DNA of 64,000 bases from Acidobacteriota bacterium (GCA_016213675.1 JACQZW010000029.1:1-64000), one strand, 5' to 3'. Positions 32,342 to 41,399 are shown, counted from the first letter of the stretch. The notes: a model not told the origin generated them from the letters alone. Numbers and translations are program-made.

Positions 32342-33760
32342 ATGGCTTTGAAACTGTTCCGCACCAAGCCGCTCGGAAGGCTCCTCGAGGACACCGAAGG
32401 TGAGGGCCATCGGCTCCGCCGCGCGCTCGGTCCGTTCGACCTCGTCGCCATCGGCATTGGCTGCATCATCGGCGTCGGCATCTTCGTGCTCCCGGGCGTG
32501 GAGGCCGCCACCCACGCCGGCCCCGGCATCATCCTGTCGTTCTCCATCGCGGCGGCCGCCTGCGCATGCGCCGCCCTGTGCTACGCGGAGCTGGCGGCGA
32601 TGATCCCGGTGGCCGGGTCGGCCTACACGTACGGCTACGCGACACTCGGGGAGCTGCTGGCGTGGATCATCGGCTGGGACCTCGTCCTCGAGTACATGGT
32701 CGGCGCCAGCCTGGTTTCGATCGGCTGGTCGGCGTATCTCGTGAACCTCATCGACCGGATCATCGAGCCGTTCGGCATGGTCCTCCCGCACACCTGGACG
32801 GCGGCGCCGTGGGGCCCGAACCCGGGGATCGTCAACCTCCCCGCCGTTTTCATCGTCGGAGTCCTCACCCTGCTGCTCATCCGCGGCATCCGCGAGTCGT
32901 CACGGGTCAACCTGGTCATGGTGATCGTGAAGATGGTGGTCATCCTGGCCTTCGTCGGCCTCACCGTCTGGTACATCGAGCCGGCCAACTGGAAGCCGTT
33001 CATGCCGTTCGGCTTCAAGGGAGTGATGACGGCGGCGGCGATCGTCTTTCTCGCCTACGTGGGGTTCGACGCGGTGTCGACCACCGCCGAAGAGGCGAGG
33101 AACCCGCAGCGCGACATGCCGATCGGGATCATGGGCTCGCTGGTGGTCGCCACCGTGCTGTACATCGCGGTCGCCGCGATCATGACCGGCGTGGTGCCCT
33201 ACCAGAAGCTCGGCGTCGCCGACCCGGTCGCGCTCGTCCTCAACACCCTGAAGATGCCTTGGGCGTCGGCCATGGTCAGCGTCGGGGCACTCGCCGGCAT
33301 CACGAGCGTGCTCCTCGTGCTGCTGCTCGCCCAGCCCCGCATCCTGTTCTCGATGTCGCGCGACGGTCTCCTGCCACCCGCGCTGTCGCGTGTGCACCCG
33401 CGCTTCCGCACGCCGTACCTGACGACCATCGCGACCGGAGCCATCGTCGCCCTGGCCTCCGCGCTGACGCCGATCAACGTGGTCGCCGAGCTGTGCTCCA
33501 TCGGCACGCTGTTCGCCTTCATGATCGTCTCCGCCGGCGTCATCGTGCTGCGCCGCACCCGTCCGGACCTCCCGCGGCCGTTCAGGGTTCCGTTGTTCCC
33601 GGTGGTGCCGGCGCTCGGGGTCGTGCTGTGCGGCTACCTGATGGCGTCGCTGCCGCTGGCGACCTGGATCCGCTTCGGCGTCTGGCTCGTCCTCGGGCTG
33701 CTCGTCTACGCCGGCTACTCGTACCGGTCGAGCAAGCTGAACGGCGTCGCGGCGAGCTGA
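32342..33760 (+). CDS. APC-superfamily amino-acid permease (CAT type)
   Basis: The 472-residue transporter has 12-13 helices. The first helix carries GIGCIIGVGIFVLPG, the unwound substrate-binding motif of APC carriers. AYVGFDAVSTTAEEARNPQRD, characteristic of the cationic amino-acid transporter branch, is in the middle, and RILFSMSRDGLLP follows. GGAGG lies before the ATG at 32342 and a TATAGT -10 lies about 45 bases upstream. It probably imports amino acids with protons. It is divergent from the multiheme operon. Confidence 0.88.
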   Translation: MALKLFRTKPLGRLLEDTEGEGHRLRRALGPFDLVAIGIGCIIGVGIFVLPGVEAATHAGPGIILSFSIAAAACACAALCYAELAAMIPVAGSAYTYGYATLGELLAWIIGWDLVLEYMVGASLVSIGWSAYLVNLIDRIIEPFGMVLPHTWTAAPWGPNPGIVNLPAVFIVGVLTLLLIRGIRESSRVNLVMVIVKMVVILAFVGLTVWYIEPANWKPFMPFGFKGVMTAAAIVFLAYVGFDAVSTTAEEARNPQRDMPIGIMGSLVVATVLYIAVAAIMTGVVPYQKLGVADPVALVLNTLKMPWASAMVSVGALAGITSVLLVLLLAQPRILFSMSRDGLLPPALSRVHPRFRTPYLTTIATGAIVALASALTPINVVAELCSIGTLFAFMIVSAGVIVLRRTRPDLPRPFRVPLFPVVPALGVVLCGYLMASLPLATWIRFGVWLVLGLLVYAGYSYRSSKLNGVAAS

Positions 33761-33922
33761 GAGCTTGTGAAGACATCACAGGCTCTCAGCGCACCTCGCC
33801 GTCCCCGGCGAGGCGCGGGGTGGGGTGAAGCCCGCGAACTTGCTTCGCGGGCGAGGGGAGGACGGACGCCCTCCCCTGACGAGATAGTCAGAGCTTGTGA
33901 AGGAACCCTTCACAAGCTCTGA
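33759..33922. repeat. Array of strong hairpins between the permease gene and argS
   Basis: Five stems occur in 164 bases: an imperfect 12-bp stem at 33759-33787 (GAGAGCTTGTGA/TCACAGGCTCTC), CCTCGCC/GGCGAGG at 33794-33813, CCCGCGAA/TTCGCGGG at 33829-33850, a GGGGAGG/CCTCCCC stem near 33855-33876, and a perfect 16-bp stem at 33888-33922 (TCAGAGCTTGTGAAGG). The first and last share GAGCTTGTGA and bracket the unit. It could be a small non-autonomous element or a structured leader and terminator region. Confidence 0.6.
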
Positions 33923-33936
33923 GCCGCCGCAAGTTG

Positions 33937-33942
33937 TAGAAT
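33937..33942 (+). promoter_or_regulatory. -10 box upstream of argS
   Basis: TAGAAT lies 21 bases before the argS ATG, and a GGGGG ribosome site lies between. No convincing -35 is visible because the preceding hairpin occupies that place. Confidence 0.4.
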
Positions 33943-33963
33943 TCGCATCCCCTGGGGGTCTCG

Positions 33964-36336
33964 ATGCTGGAGAACGTGCGGAGCGAGCTTGCCGCCGCCA
34001 TCGCGGCGGAGTTGTCGGACCTCGGCGTCGCCGACGCCGCCGTGAGCCTGGACGTGCCGCCGCGCCGGCAGCTCGGCGACCTGGCCTGGGCGGGCGCCCT
34101 GCCGCTCGCGAAGGCGCTGCGCCGGCCGCCGCGCGTCATCGCCGAGGCCGTCGCCAGCCGGCTCGGCGTGCGAATCTCGACTGCCGCGCCGGATCACCCC
34201 CTCGCGTTCGTTGAGCCCGAGGTCGCCGTCGAGGGCCCGGGATTCGTCAACTTCCGCCTCCGCCGCGGCCCGGCCCTCGCCGCGCTCCTCCGCCCCCCCA
34301 CCCGGCGAGGCGAAGGGGGGCGCGGTCACGACCGACTGGCCAGGGATGGGGAAGGGGTGGCGGGCGCCGAGACGAGCGAGCCGGGATTCACTCCCGGCGA
34401 GCGCGGGGGGCGTGGGGGGGCATCTGCGGCGGAGGCGCTGGGCGGAGGGCCGCAGCGCTCCCCCAAGGTGGTTGTAGAACATACGAACATCAATCCGAAC
34501 AAGGCGGCCCACATCGGACACCTGCGAAACGCCGTGTTGGGCGACGTGCTGGTCCGCTGCCTGCGCCGGCTCGGCCGCCGGGTCGAGGTCCAGAACTACG
34601 TCGACGACACCGGCGTGCAGGTGGCCGACGTCGTCGTCGGTTTCCTCTTCCTCCCCGAGGCACGGCTGCTCGAGGCCGTCGCGCCGTTCTGGCCCGAGGT
34701 CGCCGAAGGCGAGGAGTCGGTCCAGGTCCGCGCGCTGCGCGCCCTGGCGAGCCGCGACGGCGCCGGCACGCTGGTCGCGGCGGAGCTCGGCGCCGGCGAC
34801 TTCGACGACCTGTGCTGGGAGCTCTACCCGCGGGTGACGCGCTGGTACGACGAGCTCCCCGAGGCGACCGCCCACCGCGCCGAGGTGCTGCACGCGCTCG
34901 AGGGCGGCTTCCCCGCCGGCTTCACCCTCGACGCCGCCGTGCAGCGTCTGGCCTCTCCGGACCCCAGACCCCGGACCCCGGACCCCGAGGCCCTGGCCCG
35001 GCTGGCCGCCGCCATCGCCGAGGCCAACCTGCGCTGCCACCTCATCACCATGGGCCGGCTCGCCGTCGCCTACGACGTCCTTCCCCACGAGTCGGACATC
35101 CTCCACCGCGGCTTCTGGGCGCGCGCCTTCGAGCTCCTGAAGGAGGCCGACGCGATCCGGCTCGAGAGCGAGGGCAAGAACTCCGGCTGCTGGGTGATGT
35201 CGCTCGCCGAGTCGGCCGAGTTCGCCGGCATGGCAGACGCCGACAAGATTCTCCTCCGCTCCAACGGCACCGTGACCTACACCGGCAAGGACATCGCCTA
35301 CCAGCTCTGGAAGCTCGGGCTGCTGCGCGACGCCGACGGCGCGCTCCACGACTTCGGCTACCGCGAGTTCGCCCGCTTCGCCGCACCCGGCCCCGCCGCC
35401 GCCGTCACCTACGGCGCCGGCGACCGCGCCCTGGTCCGCACCACCGACGACCGCGACGACCGCCTGCCCGGCGCCGACTTCGGTGGCGGGGAGCGGGTCT
35501 ACAACGTCATCGACGTACGGCAGTCGTACCCCCAGAAGGTCGTCAAGGAGGCGATCCGCGTCCTCGGCCACGGCGACGCGGCGGAGAACTCGATCCACTT
35601 CGCCTACGAGATGGTCGCGCTCACCCCGGCCGCAGTGAAGCGGCTCGAGGCCGCGCAGGGGCTCGACTTCGGCCTGTCCGCCGAGGACATGGCCAAGCCG
35701 TTCGTCGAGATGTCCGGCCGGCGTGGGATCGGCGTCAAGGCCGACGCGCTGCTCGCCACCCTCGTCGCCGAGGCCGAGCGTGCGGTCGCGGGTCGCCAGG
35801 GCGAGGGCCCGGGTCTAGCCGCGGCTGACCTCGCCGCCCGCGCCCGGGCGATCGCCGTCGGGGCGCTGCGCTACCAGATGGCGCGCCAGGGCCGCAACCG
35901 CGTCCTCGCCTTCGACTTCGACGAGGCGCTGGCGTTCGAGGGCGACACCGGCCCGTACCTGCAGTACTCGGCGGTGCGCGCCCGCAAGATCTTCGACAAG
36001 CTCGCCGACAAGGGGCTCGCCGGCACGCTCGAGGGCGACGCCGCGGCGGTCGCGGAAGTCGCCGTTCCCGACGACCTGTGGGACCTCGTCGTGACCGCGG
36101 CGCGCACCGGTGAGATGGTCGCCAAGGCCGTCGCCTCCCTCGAGTTCTCGCTGCTCGCCGGCCACGCCCGCGACTTCGCCCAGATGTTCCACAAGCTCTA
36201 CCACGAGCACCCAGTCCTACACGCCGAGGACGAGGCCACCCGCGCCCTGCGCCGGGCCGTCTTCCGGCTGTTCTCGCGCACCATCGACGAGATCCTCGAG
36301 TCGCTGCTCGGCATCCCGGTCCCGTCGGAGATGTAG
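33964..36336 (+). CDS. argS: Arginyl-tRNA synthetase with in-frame inserts
   Basis: The protein has 790 residues, much longer than the usual 550-600. It has the N-terminal Add1-like domain (PRRQLGDLAW), then NPNKAAHIGHLRN (HIGH at 183-186), YVDDTGVQ, and EMSGRRG near 582 in place of KMSKS, as in several lineages. The C-terminal anticodon domain has QYSAVRARKI. Residues 110-166 form an Arg/Gly-rich insert coded by a repeat element, and SPDPRPRTPDPEA near 330 is a second low-complexity insert. Both keep the frame and the remaining sequence is intact, so the enzyme is probably active. It charges tRNA-Arg. Confidence 0.93.
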   Translation: MLENVRSELAAAIAAELSDLGVADAAVSLDVPPRRQLGDLAWAGALPLAKALRRPPRVIAEAVASRLGVRISTAAPDHPLAFVEPEVAVEGPGFVNFRLRRGPALAALLRPPTRRGEGGRGHDRLARDGEGVAGAETSEPGFTPGERGGRGGASAAEALGGGPQRSPKVVVEHTNINPNKAAHIGHLRNAVLGDVLVRCLRRLGRRVEVQNYVDDTGVQVADVVVGFLFLPEARLLEAVAPFWPEVAEGEESVQVRALRALASRDGAGTLVAAELGAGDFDDLCWELYPRVTRWYDELPEATAHRAEVLHALEGGFPAGFTLDAAVQRLASPDPRPRTPDPEALARLAAAIAEANLRCHLITMGRLAVAYDVLPHESDILHRGFWARAFELLKEADAIRLESEGKNSGCWVMSLAESAEFAGMADADKILLRSNGTVTYTGKDIAYQLWKLGLLRDADGALHDFGYREFARFAAPGPAAAVTYGAGDRALVRTTDDRDDRLPGADFGGGERVYNVIDVRQSYPQKVVKEAIRVLGHGDAAENSIHFAYEMVALTPAAVKRLEAAQGLDFGLSAEDMAKPFVEMSGRRGIGVKADALLATLVAEAERAVAGRQGEGPGLAAADLAARARAIAVGALRYQMARQGRNRVLAFDFDEALAFEGDTGPYLQYSAVRARKIFDKLADKGLAGTLEGDAAAVAEVAVPDDLWDLVVTAARTGEMVAKAVASLEFSLLAGHARDFAQMFHKLYHEHPVLHAEDEATRALRRAVFRLFSRTIDEILESLLGIPVPSEM
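34290..34464. repeat. GC-rich palindromic element inserted in frame in argS
   Basis: The block contains GAGCCGGGATTCACTCCCGG followed by CGAG and two runs of G. This matches the core GAGCCGGAATTCACTTCCGG plus CGAG at about 26935 in the gene-free region. It adds about 57 residues between FRLRRGPALAALLR and KVVVEHTN, where other ArgS proteins have only a short loop. Confidence 0.7.
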
Positions 36337-36403
36337 CCGGGCCCGAGTCCCGAGTCCCGAGAGAAGCACCGCCCGCCTGGGCCGTTGCTTCGGGAAAGAA
36401 GCC

Positions 36404-36506
36404 GTCATTGCGAGGAGCTGCGCAGCGGCGACGAAGCAACCCCGAGGCGCCTGATCGCGCTCCAGGCGCGCCGGGGTTGCTTCGGCCCTGCGGGCCTCGC
36501 AATGAC
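36404..36506. repeat. GTCAT-ended palindromic element, complete copy
   Basis: This is a 103-base inverted repeat. The terminal arms are GTCATTGCGAGG and CCTCGCAATGAC, and inner arms CGAAGCAACCCCG and CGGGGTTGCTTCG flank a GCTCCAGGCGCGC core. Related copies lie at 43253, 43511 and 47165. Confidence 0.8.
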
Positions 36507-36529
36507 GGAGTGTTCGATGTTGCCTGGGA

Positions 36530-36561
36530 GCACAGCACGGTCCGCGCGGAACGTGCTGTGC
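36530..36561. repeat. Perfect ten-base hairpin
   Basis: GCACAGCACG pairs with CGTGCTGTGC around a 12-base loop. It lies between the palindromic element and the sugar dehydrogenase gene. No T-tract follows, so it is not a standard terminator. The rest of 36337-36663 holds only short GAGTCCC-type simple repeats. Confidence 0.6.
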
Positions 36562-36663
36562 CCGCGATGACGGCGGGGGGGATGCTGCCCGGGAGTCACG
36601 GGTCGAGGAATAGGCCGCGGGCTCGGACCGCTTGTTCTGGTCGGTCAGACGCCGAGACACGCC

Positions 36664-38157
36664 ATGACGACGCCGCATCCCACCACCGGACGGGTGTCCA
36701 ACGACGCCACGAACCATGTGCCGGGCGGGACGCCTTGTCACGCGCTGCGCGGCGTCGCGCTGGTCGTCGGGCTGGTGGCGTGCTCGGGTCCGAGCGCGGC
36801 GCAGCCGGCCGGTGACCCGGTCACCCTCACACGGGTCGGCGGCGGCCTCCTTCGACCCACCGGCATCGCTCACGCCGGCGACGGCTCCGGCCGGCTCTTC
36901 GTCGTCGAGCAGGCGGGCAGGATCCGCATCCTCGAAGGCGGCGCGCTGCGCCCGGTCCCCTTCCTGGACATCTCCTCACGCGTGTCGTGCTGCGGCGAGC
37001 AGGGGCTCCTGTCGGTCGCCTTCCCGCCCGGCTTCGCGGCGAAGCGGCACTTCTACGTCGACTACACGAACACCACCGGGACCACGGTGGTCTCCCGCTT
37101 CCGCCTCACCGCCGACCCCGGCGTCGCCGACCCGGCCAGCGAGGAGGTCGTCCTCACCGTCGCGCAGCCGTTCGCCAACCACAACGGCGGGCAGCTCGCC
37201 TTCGGGCCCGACGGCTACCTCTACATCGGCATGGGCGACGGCGGGTCGGGCGGCGACCCGCTCAACAACGCCCAGTCAGGCACCACGCTGCTCGGCAAGC
37301 TGCTCCGCCTCGACGTCGAGTCGGCGACGCAGCCCTACGCCGTCCCGGCGAGCAACCCGTTCCGCGGCAACCCGAACTTCCGTCCCGAGATCTGGGCGCT
37401 CGGACTGCGCAACCCGTGGCGCTTCTCGTTCGACCGCTCGACCGGCGACCTGTGGATCGCCGACGTCGGGCAGAACGCCTGGGAGGAGGTCAACGTCCAG
37501 CCGGTGGCCAGCCCGGGCGGCGAGAACTACGGCTGGCGGCTGATGGAGGGCGCCCACTGCTACGACCCGAACCCCTGCAGCCCGACCGGGCTCGTGCTCC
37601 CGGTCGCGGAGTACGACCACTCCCTCGGGTGCTCGATCACCGGCGGCTTCGTCGCGCGCGGGCCGGCCCCCGTGCGCCTCGCCGGTGCCTACGTCTACGG
37701 CGACTTCTGCTCTGGCCGGGTGTGGACCGTGCGCCCCCAGGGCTCCTCGTTCGTCAACGAGCTCATCATCACCACGCCATACGGCATCAGCGCCTTCGGT
37801 GAGGACGAGGCGGGCAGCCTCTACCTCGCGGACTACGGCGGCGGCGCGCTCTACCGCTTCGACGCCGGCGAGTGCATGCTCGCCTGCACGGCCGTCGTCC
37901 CGGCGGCCGCCGAGCGCGGCGCGACCGTCTCCGTCGCGGCCACCGCCGAGCCGACGTCCTGCGCCTCGTCGCCGACCTGGGACTGGGACTTCGGCGACGG
38001 CGGCCCGCACGCCGCGACACCGACCGCCAGCCATGCCTGGGCGAACCGCGGCACCTACACCTGGCGCCTCACCGCCACCGCCGGCACCACCACCTGCACG
38101 CGCACCGGCACGATCGTCGTCGGCGCCGCCCCCCGCCGCACCCTCACCGCCCACTAG
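36664..38157 (+). CDS. PQQ-type sugar dehydrogenase with C-terminal PKD domain
   Basis: The 497-residue exported protein has a hydrophobic signal with LVACSG, a possible lipobox. A six-bladed propeller of the soluble glucose/sorbosone dehydrogenase family spans about 55-400. Family motifs are RLFVVEQAGRIRIL, NHNGGQLAFGPDGYLY with the catalytic His, GDGGSGGDPLNNAQ and the RNPWRFSFDR segment. A PKD-like domain (TWDWDFGDGGPHA) occupies 405-490 and probably binds surface or polymer. It oxidises an aldose or related compound with PQQ. The start is uncertain because no ribosome site is clear. Confidence 0.87.
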   Translation: MTTPHPTTGRVSNDATNHVPGGTPCHALRGVALVVGLVACSGPSAAQPAGDPVTLTRVGGGLLRPTGIAHAGDGSGRLFVVEQAGRIRILEGGALRPVPFLDISSRVSCCGEQGLLSVAFPPGFAAKRHFYVDYTNTTGTTVVSRFRLTADPGVADPASEEVVLTVAQPFANHNGGQLAFGPDGYLYIGMGDGGSGGDPLNNAQSGTTLLGKLLRLDVESATQPYAVPASNPFRGNPNFRPEIWALGLRNPWRFSFDRSTGDLWIADVGQNAWEEVNVQPVASPGGENYGWRLMEGAHCYDPNPCSPTGLVLPVAEYDHSLGCSITGGFVARGPAPVRLAGAYVYGDFCSGRVWTVRPQGSSFVNELIITTPYGISAFGEDEAGSLYLADYGGGALYRFDAGECMLACTAVVPAAAERGATVSVAATAEPTSCASSPTWDWDFGDGGPHAATPTASHAWANRGTYTWRLTATAGTTTCTRTGTIVVGAAPRRTLTAH

Positions 38158-38241
38158 CACCCGGCGCTCCTGGGCGCTCGGCGTGTGGCGGCCGGGCGGG
38201 CGGCCAGGACCCCGGGCCCCGAATCCCGGTCCCCTGTCCTC

Positions 38242-39996
38242 TCAGTACTGCCCCAGGCTCCCGGCGCGGCGGGCAAAGCGCACCGCCCAGCGGAACGCGG
38301 CCAGGCCGAGCGGGAGCAGCACCGCCGCGAAGACCGCGAGCATGCCGAGATCGCCGGCCAGCTCGACCGGACCCCGGCCGAGCAGCAGCGCGCCGCGCAT
38401 CGCCCGCAGCGCGTAGGTCAGCGGCAGGAGGTGTGCGAGCGCCTGCAGCGCGCCCGGCAGCACGCTCAGCGGGTAGTAGATCCCGCTCAGCAGCGTCGCC
38501 GTTCCGCTGAGGAGGAAGTTCACCGGGTCGCCGCGCTTGAGCACCACGATGAAGGCCGCCGAGAACAGGCCGAACCCGCTCTCGGCGAGCACCGCCAGGA
38601 CGAGCGCCAGGAAGGCCGCCGGGAGATCCGCACCTCCGAGGCGCGCGCCGAACGCCAGCGCTCCCAGCGCCAGGTACAGCATGACCCGCACCGCCGACGA
38701 CAGGAAGCTCGACAGTGCCGAGCCGGCGAGGACCGTGCCGAGGCGCGTCGGCGTCACCAGCATCGCCTCCAGCGTGCCGGTCACCTGCCCCATCCGGATC
38801 ACCTCGGAGAAGCTCGACAGCGCCGCGTACTGGAACCCGATCAGCGCGATCCCGACCAGGACGAACGAAAAGTAGTCGCCGCCGTACTCGGCGAGCGCCG
38901 GCAGGTTCGCCGGCGTGACCAGCCGGCCGACGAAGAAGAAGCCGCCGACGAAGAACAGGACCGCCAGCACCTCGAGGACGAAGCCGAGCCGGTAGGAGAG
39001 GTTGCTCAGGATGTCGCGGCGGAGGAAGAAGCCCACCTTGCGCAGCTCGCCGAGCCAGCCCCCGGAGGTCTGTCGCCGTGCCGGGGGTGCAACCGGGGTT
39101 AAAACCGGGCCCGGCTCGCCCGCCGGCGGATCGACAGCCGACTCGGCGACCGCCGCCGTGGCCGACTCCAGCACCTCGAGCCACGCCTGCGCGAGCGGGG
39201 CGGCGTCGGCGTCCTCGTCCGATGCCACAGCGGCGCGCGCGCCGGCCTTCTCGACGAGCGCGCGCAGCCGTGGCGGCTCGGTGGCGGGACCCAGCCGGCC
39301 CTGCACCATCACCGCGGCCCGGTCGCACAGCTCGACCGCCTCGGCGAGGTCGTGGGTGGCGAGGAGGATGGTGGTCCCGCGCTCTGTCACCAGCGCGCGC
39401 AGCCGTCCGCGCAGCCGCGCCGCGGCGAGCGGATCGAGGCTGCGGGTCGGCTCGTCGAGGAACAGCACGGCCGGGTCGGCGAGGAGGCCGCGCGCCACGG
39501 CCATGCGGTGCCGCATGCCGGTGGACAACCCGTCGAAGCGCCGGTCGAGCAGGAGTTCGAGGCCGAGCAGCCCAGCCACGTCGGCGATCCGCGCTTCGGC
39601 CTCCCCGCGCGGCACGTCGACGAGGGCGGCGTAGAAGCGCAGGTTCTCCCGGCACGACAGCCGCCAGAAGAAGCTCCGCTCGTCGACCGTGACGAGCCCG
39701 ATGGCGGCCTTGATCGCACGCTCCTCGCCCAGGTCGTGCCCGCACACCCGCGCCGTCCCGGCGTCCGGCGTCACCAGGGTGCACAGCGTCTTGATCAGCG
39801 TCGACTTGCCGGCGCCGTTCGGCCCGACGAGGCCGAACGCCTCGCCGCGACGGACCGTGAGATCGACGCCGTCGAGGGCGGTGGTGCCGCTCGCGGTGGT
39901 GAACGGGAGTGGGATGCCTGCCACCGACCTCGGCCGCCTGAAGACCTTGGTCAGCCCGTGCGCTTCGATGGCCGGCTCACCCGCGGAGGACCCCAC
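38242..39996 (-). CDS. ABC-2 exporter with ATPase and permease in one chain
   Basis: The protein has 584 residues. The N-terminal ATPase has GLVGPNGAGKSTLIKTLC (about 51-68), the signature LSTGMRHRM and Walker B AVLFLDEPTRSLDP. A linker of about 60 residues (TAAVAESAVDPPAGEPG...) leads to six membrane helices of the ABC-2 type, with GIYYPLSVLPGALQ near the end. The fusion order is ATPase then permease; most relatives are two genes. The GTG at 39996 lies six bases after TACCGT, so it is likely leaderless. Cargo is unknown; polysaccharide, lipid or drug export is typical of the family. Confidence 0.85.
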   Translation of the reverse strand: MGSSAGEPAIEAHGLTKVFRRPRSVAGIPLPFTTASGTTALDGVDLTVRRGEAFGLVGPNGAGKSTLIKTLCTLVTPDAGTARVCGHDLGEERAIKAAIGLVTVDERSFFWRLSCRENLRFYAALVDVPRGEAEARIADVAGLLGLELLLDRRFDGLSTGMRHRMAVARGLLADPAVLFLDEPTRSLDPLAAARLRGRLRALVTERGTTILLATHDLAEAVELCDRAAVMVQGRLGPATEPPRLRALVEKAGARAAVASDEDADAAPLAQAWLEVLESATAAVAESAVDPPAGEPGPVLTPVAPPARRQTSGGWLGELRKVGFFLRRDILSNLSYRLGFVLEVLAVLFFVGGFFFVGRLVTPANLPALAEYGGDYFSFVLVGIALIGFQYAALSSFSEVIRMGQVTGTLEAMLVTPTRLGTVLAGSALSSFLSSAVRVMLYLALGALAFGARLGGADLPAAFLALVLAVLAESGFGLFSAAFIVVLKRGDPVNFLLSGTATLLSGIYYPLSVLPGALQALAHLLPLTYALRAMRGALLLGRGPVELAGDLGMLAVFAAVLLPLGLAAFRWAVRFARRAGSLGQY

Positions 39997-40002
39997 GCCG
40001 GT

Positions 40003-40008
40003 ACGGTA
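40003..40008 (-). promoter_or_regulatory. -10-like box abutting the ABC exporter start
   Basis: TACCGT on the minus strand is six bases upstream of the GTG at 39996. There is no ribosome site. Confidence 0.35.
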
Positions 40009-40051
40009 GCAGACCGCCGCGCCACGACTACAAGAGAGCGGCCGCAATCCT

Positions 40052-40132
40052 CTGTGGAGCGCGCCCTCCGGGCGTGCTCCTGGATGGACCCGCAGCCACC
40101 ACCAGAGCACGCGCGGAGCGCGCGCTCCACAG
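40052..40132. repeat. Inverted pair of REP palindromes (BIME)
   Basis: CTGTGGAGCGCGCCCTCCGG plus GCGTGCTCC at 40052-40080 and its inverse-oriented partner GAGCACGCGCGGAGCGCGCG plus CTCCACAG at 40105-40132 are separated by 24 bases. They are the same family that flanks the transposase near 49.5 kb and lies inside metH. Confidence 0.85.
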
Positions 40133-40166
40133 CAACGAGGCGAATCGCGAGGGAGACGGGCGACCT

Positions 40167-41387
40167 TCAGGTCGGCCGTCGCGACCGGACCGCGATGCCG
40201 GCGGCCAACGAGCGGACCAGGCGCCACGCGAGGTCGAACGGTCGGGCCAGCCGCCGGAACAGGTAGCCCCGCCACGACTTCTGCGGGCCGTAAATGATGT
40301 CGATCTGGGCTCGGGAGAGAAGGAACAGTCCCCGCAGGAGCCGGCCGAGCGCCGCCGGCCGCGACCGGCCCGTCGGCGCCGACAGCAATGCCGCCGGTCG
40401 CAGCGAGCGATCGTAGTCGGGATCCAGGGAACCGGCGACCGCGTGCTGGAGCAGGGTCACCTCGCCTCGTGCGCCGGCCTCGTCGGCGAACAGGCCCGAG
40501 TCGCCGGCTTCCAGGCGAGCGCACAGCGCGCCGAGGGCGTCGAGCTCCTCTCGGCTGACGTCCCCGTCGATCCACGGGAACAGCTCGTCGGCACGCGCAG
40601 CCGCGTCACGACCTGCGAAGCCGAGGTCGATCAGGTCCGCCAGCATCCGCGGCATTGGGTACGAACGGGGCGCCAGGCCGTGCTGGGCGATCCCGTGCAC
40701 CACGGCGTGCGCGACGAGCACCTCGCGTCGTGGCACGAAGCACTCGCCGGGCATCGAGTCGATGCGGACGAGAAGACCGCGCGCGTGCAGATCGTCGAAG
40801 GTTGCGAACGACCGGCCGGCACCGAGCCGCAACCCGGGCAGCCCGACGTGCATCTCGACGGTCTCGCCGCGTTCGGTGTGGCGCGGCGGCAGGTGGTGCT
40901 CGGTCGGAGGGAAGCCCTCGACGAGCATTCCTCGCCTGGCCAGTGCGGCGTCGACCGCCGCGACGCGCGCCTCCGGGAACAGCGCATCCACGTCGCCGAG
41001 CCAGCGCCCGCCGGGCGGCCCGATGCCCTGCAGGCGCAACGCCGCGCCCTTGAGAAACGCCAGCGGCGCCTCGATTTCCGCAGCGACCTCGGCGATCGTG
41101 CGGGCGAACCCCAGCAGCCGCTCCGCGACCGCCTCCGCCATCAGGCCTTCGATCACGATCTCGCGCGCCGCCTCGGCGCCCAGCTCCGCCTGCAGCACGT
41201 GGTACGGCGTCCTCGCCGCGATCCGCGGGCCGAGGTCGAACGCCCGCGCCACGCTCACCGCTTCTGGAGACGCGAGGGGACCAGGTGCCGAATGTTCCAC
41301 CGGCCCGAACGCCCGGATGAACGCCCAGCGCAGCTCCGGGGTCCAGACCACGTGCGGCGGGCGGAAGCGCATTCCGACTCTCGGCAT
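40167..41387 (-). CDS. Nucleotidyltransferase-family protein (NTP_transf_5 type)
   Basis: The 406-residue protein has the minimal nucleotidyltransferase pattern: FLKGAALRLQGIGPPGGRWLGDVD at about 120-143, with G-x-R-x-x-G-D-x-D as metal site, then VEMHVGL supplying a later residue. Relatives often sit in peptide-modification or glycan clusters, and here an HPr-kinase-like and a PqqD protein lie about 11 kb away. The ATG at 41387 has GATAAT six bases upstream and no ribosome site. The substrate is unknown. Confidence 0.72.
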   Translation of the reverse strand: MPRVGMRFRPPHVVWTPELRWAFIRAFGPVEHSAPGPLASPEAVSVARAFDLGPRIAARTPYHVLQAELGAEAAREIVIEGLMAEAVAERLLGFARTIAEVAAEIEAPLAFLKGAALRLQGIGPPGGRWLGDVDALFPEARVAAVDAALARRGMLVEGFPPTEHHLPPRHTERGETVEMHVGLPGLRLGAGRSFATFDDLHARGLLVRIDSMPGECFVPRREVLVAHAVVHGIAQHGLAPRSYPMPRMLADLIDLGFAGRDAAARADELFPWIDGDVSREELDALGALCARLEAGDSGLFADEAGARGEVTLLQHAVAGSLDPDYDRSLRPAALLSAPTGRSRPAALGRLLRGLFLLSRAQIDIIYGPQKSWRGYLFRRLARPFDLAWRLVRSLAAGIAVRSRRPT

Positions 41388-41393
41388 CACGTC

Positions 41394-41399
41394 ATTATC
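41394..41399 (-). promoter_or_regulatory. -10 box abutting the nucleotidyltransferase start
   Basis: GATAAT on the minus strand lies six bases before the ATG at 41387. Confidence 0.45.

Noticed and set aside
33759-33922. A T-box leader for argS
   Set aside because: No conserved T-box sequence or specifier loop is visible, and the hairpins lie upstream of the -10 box.
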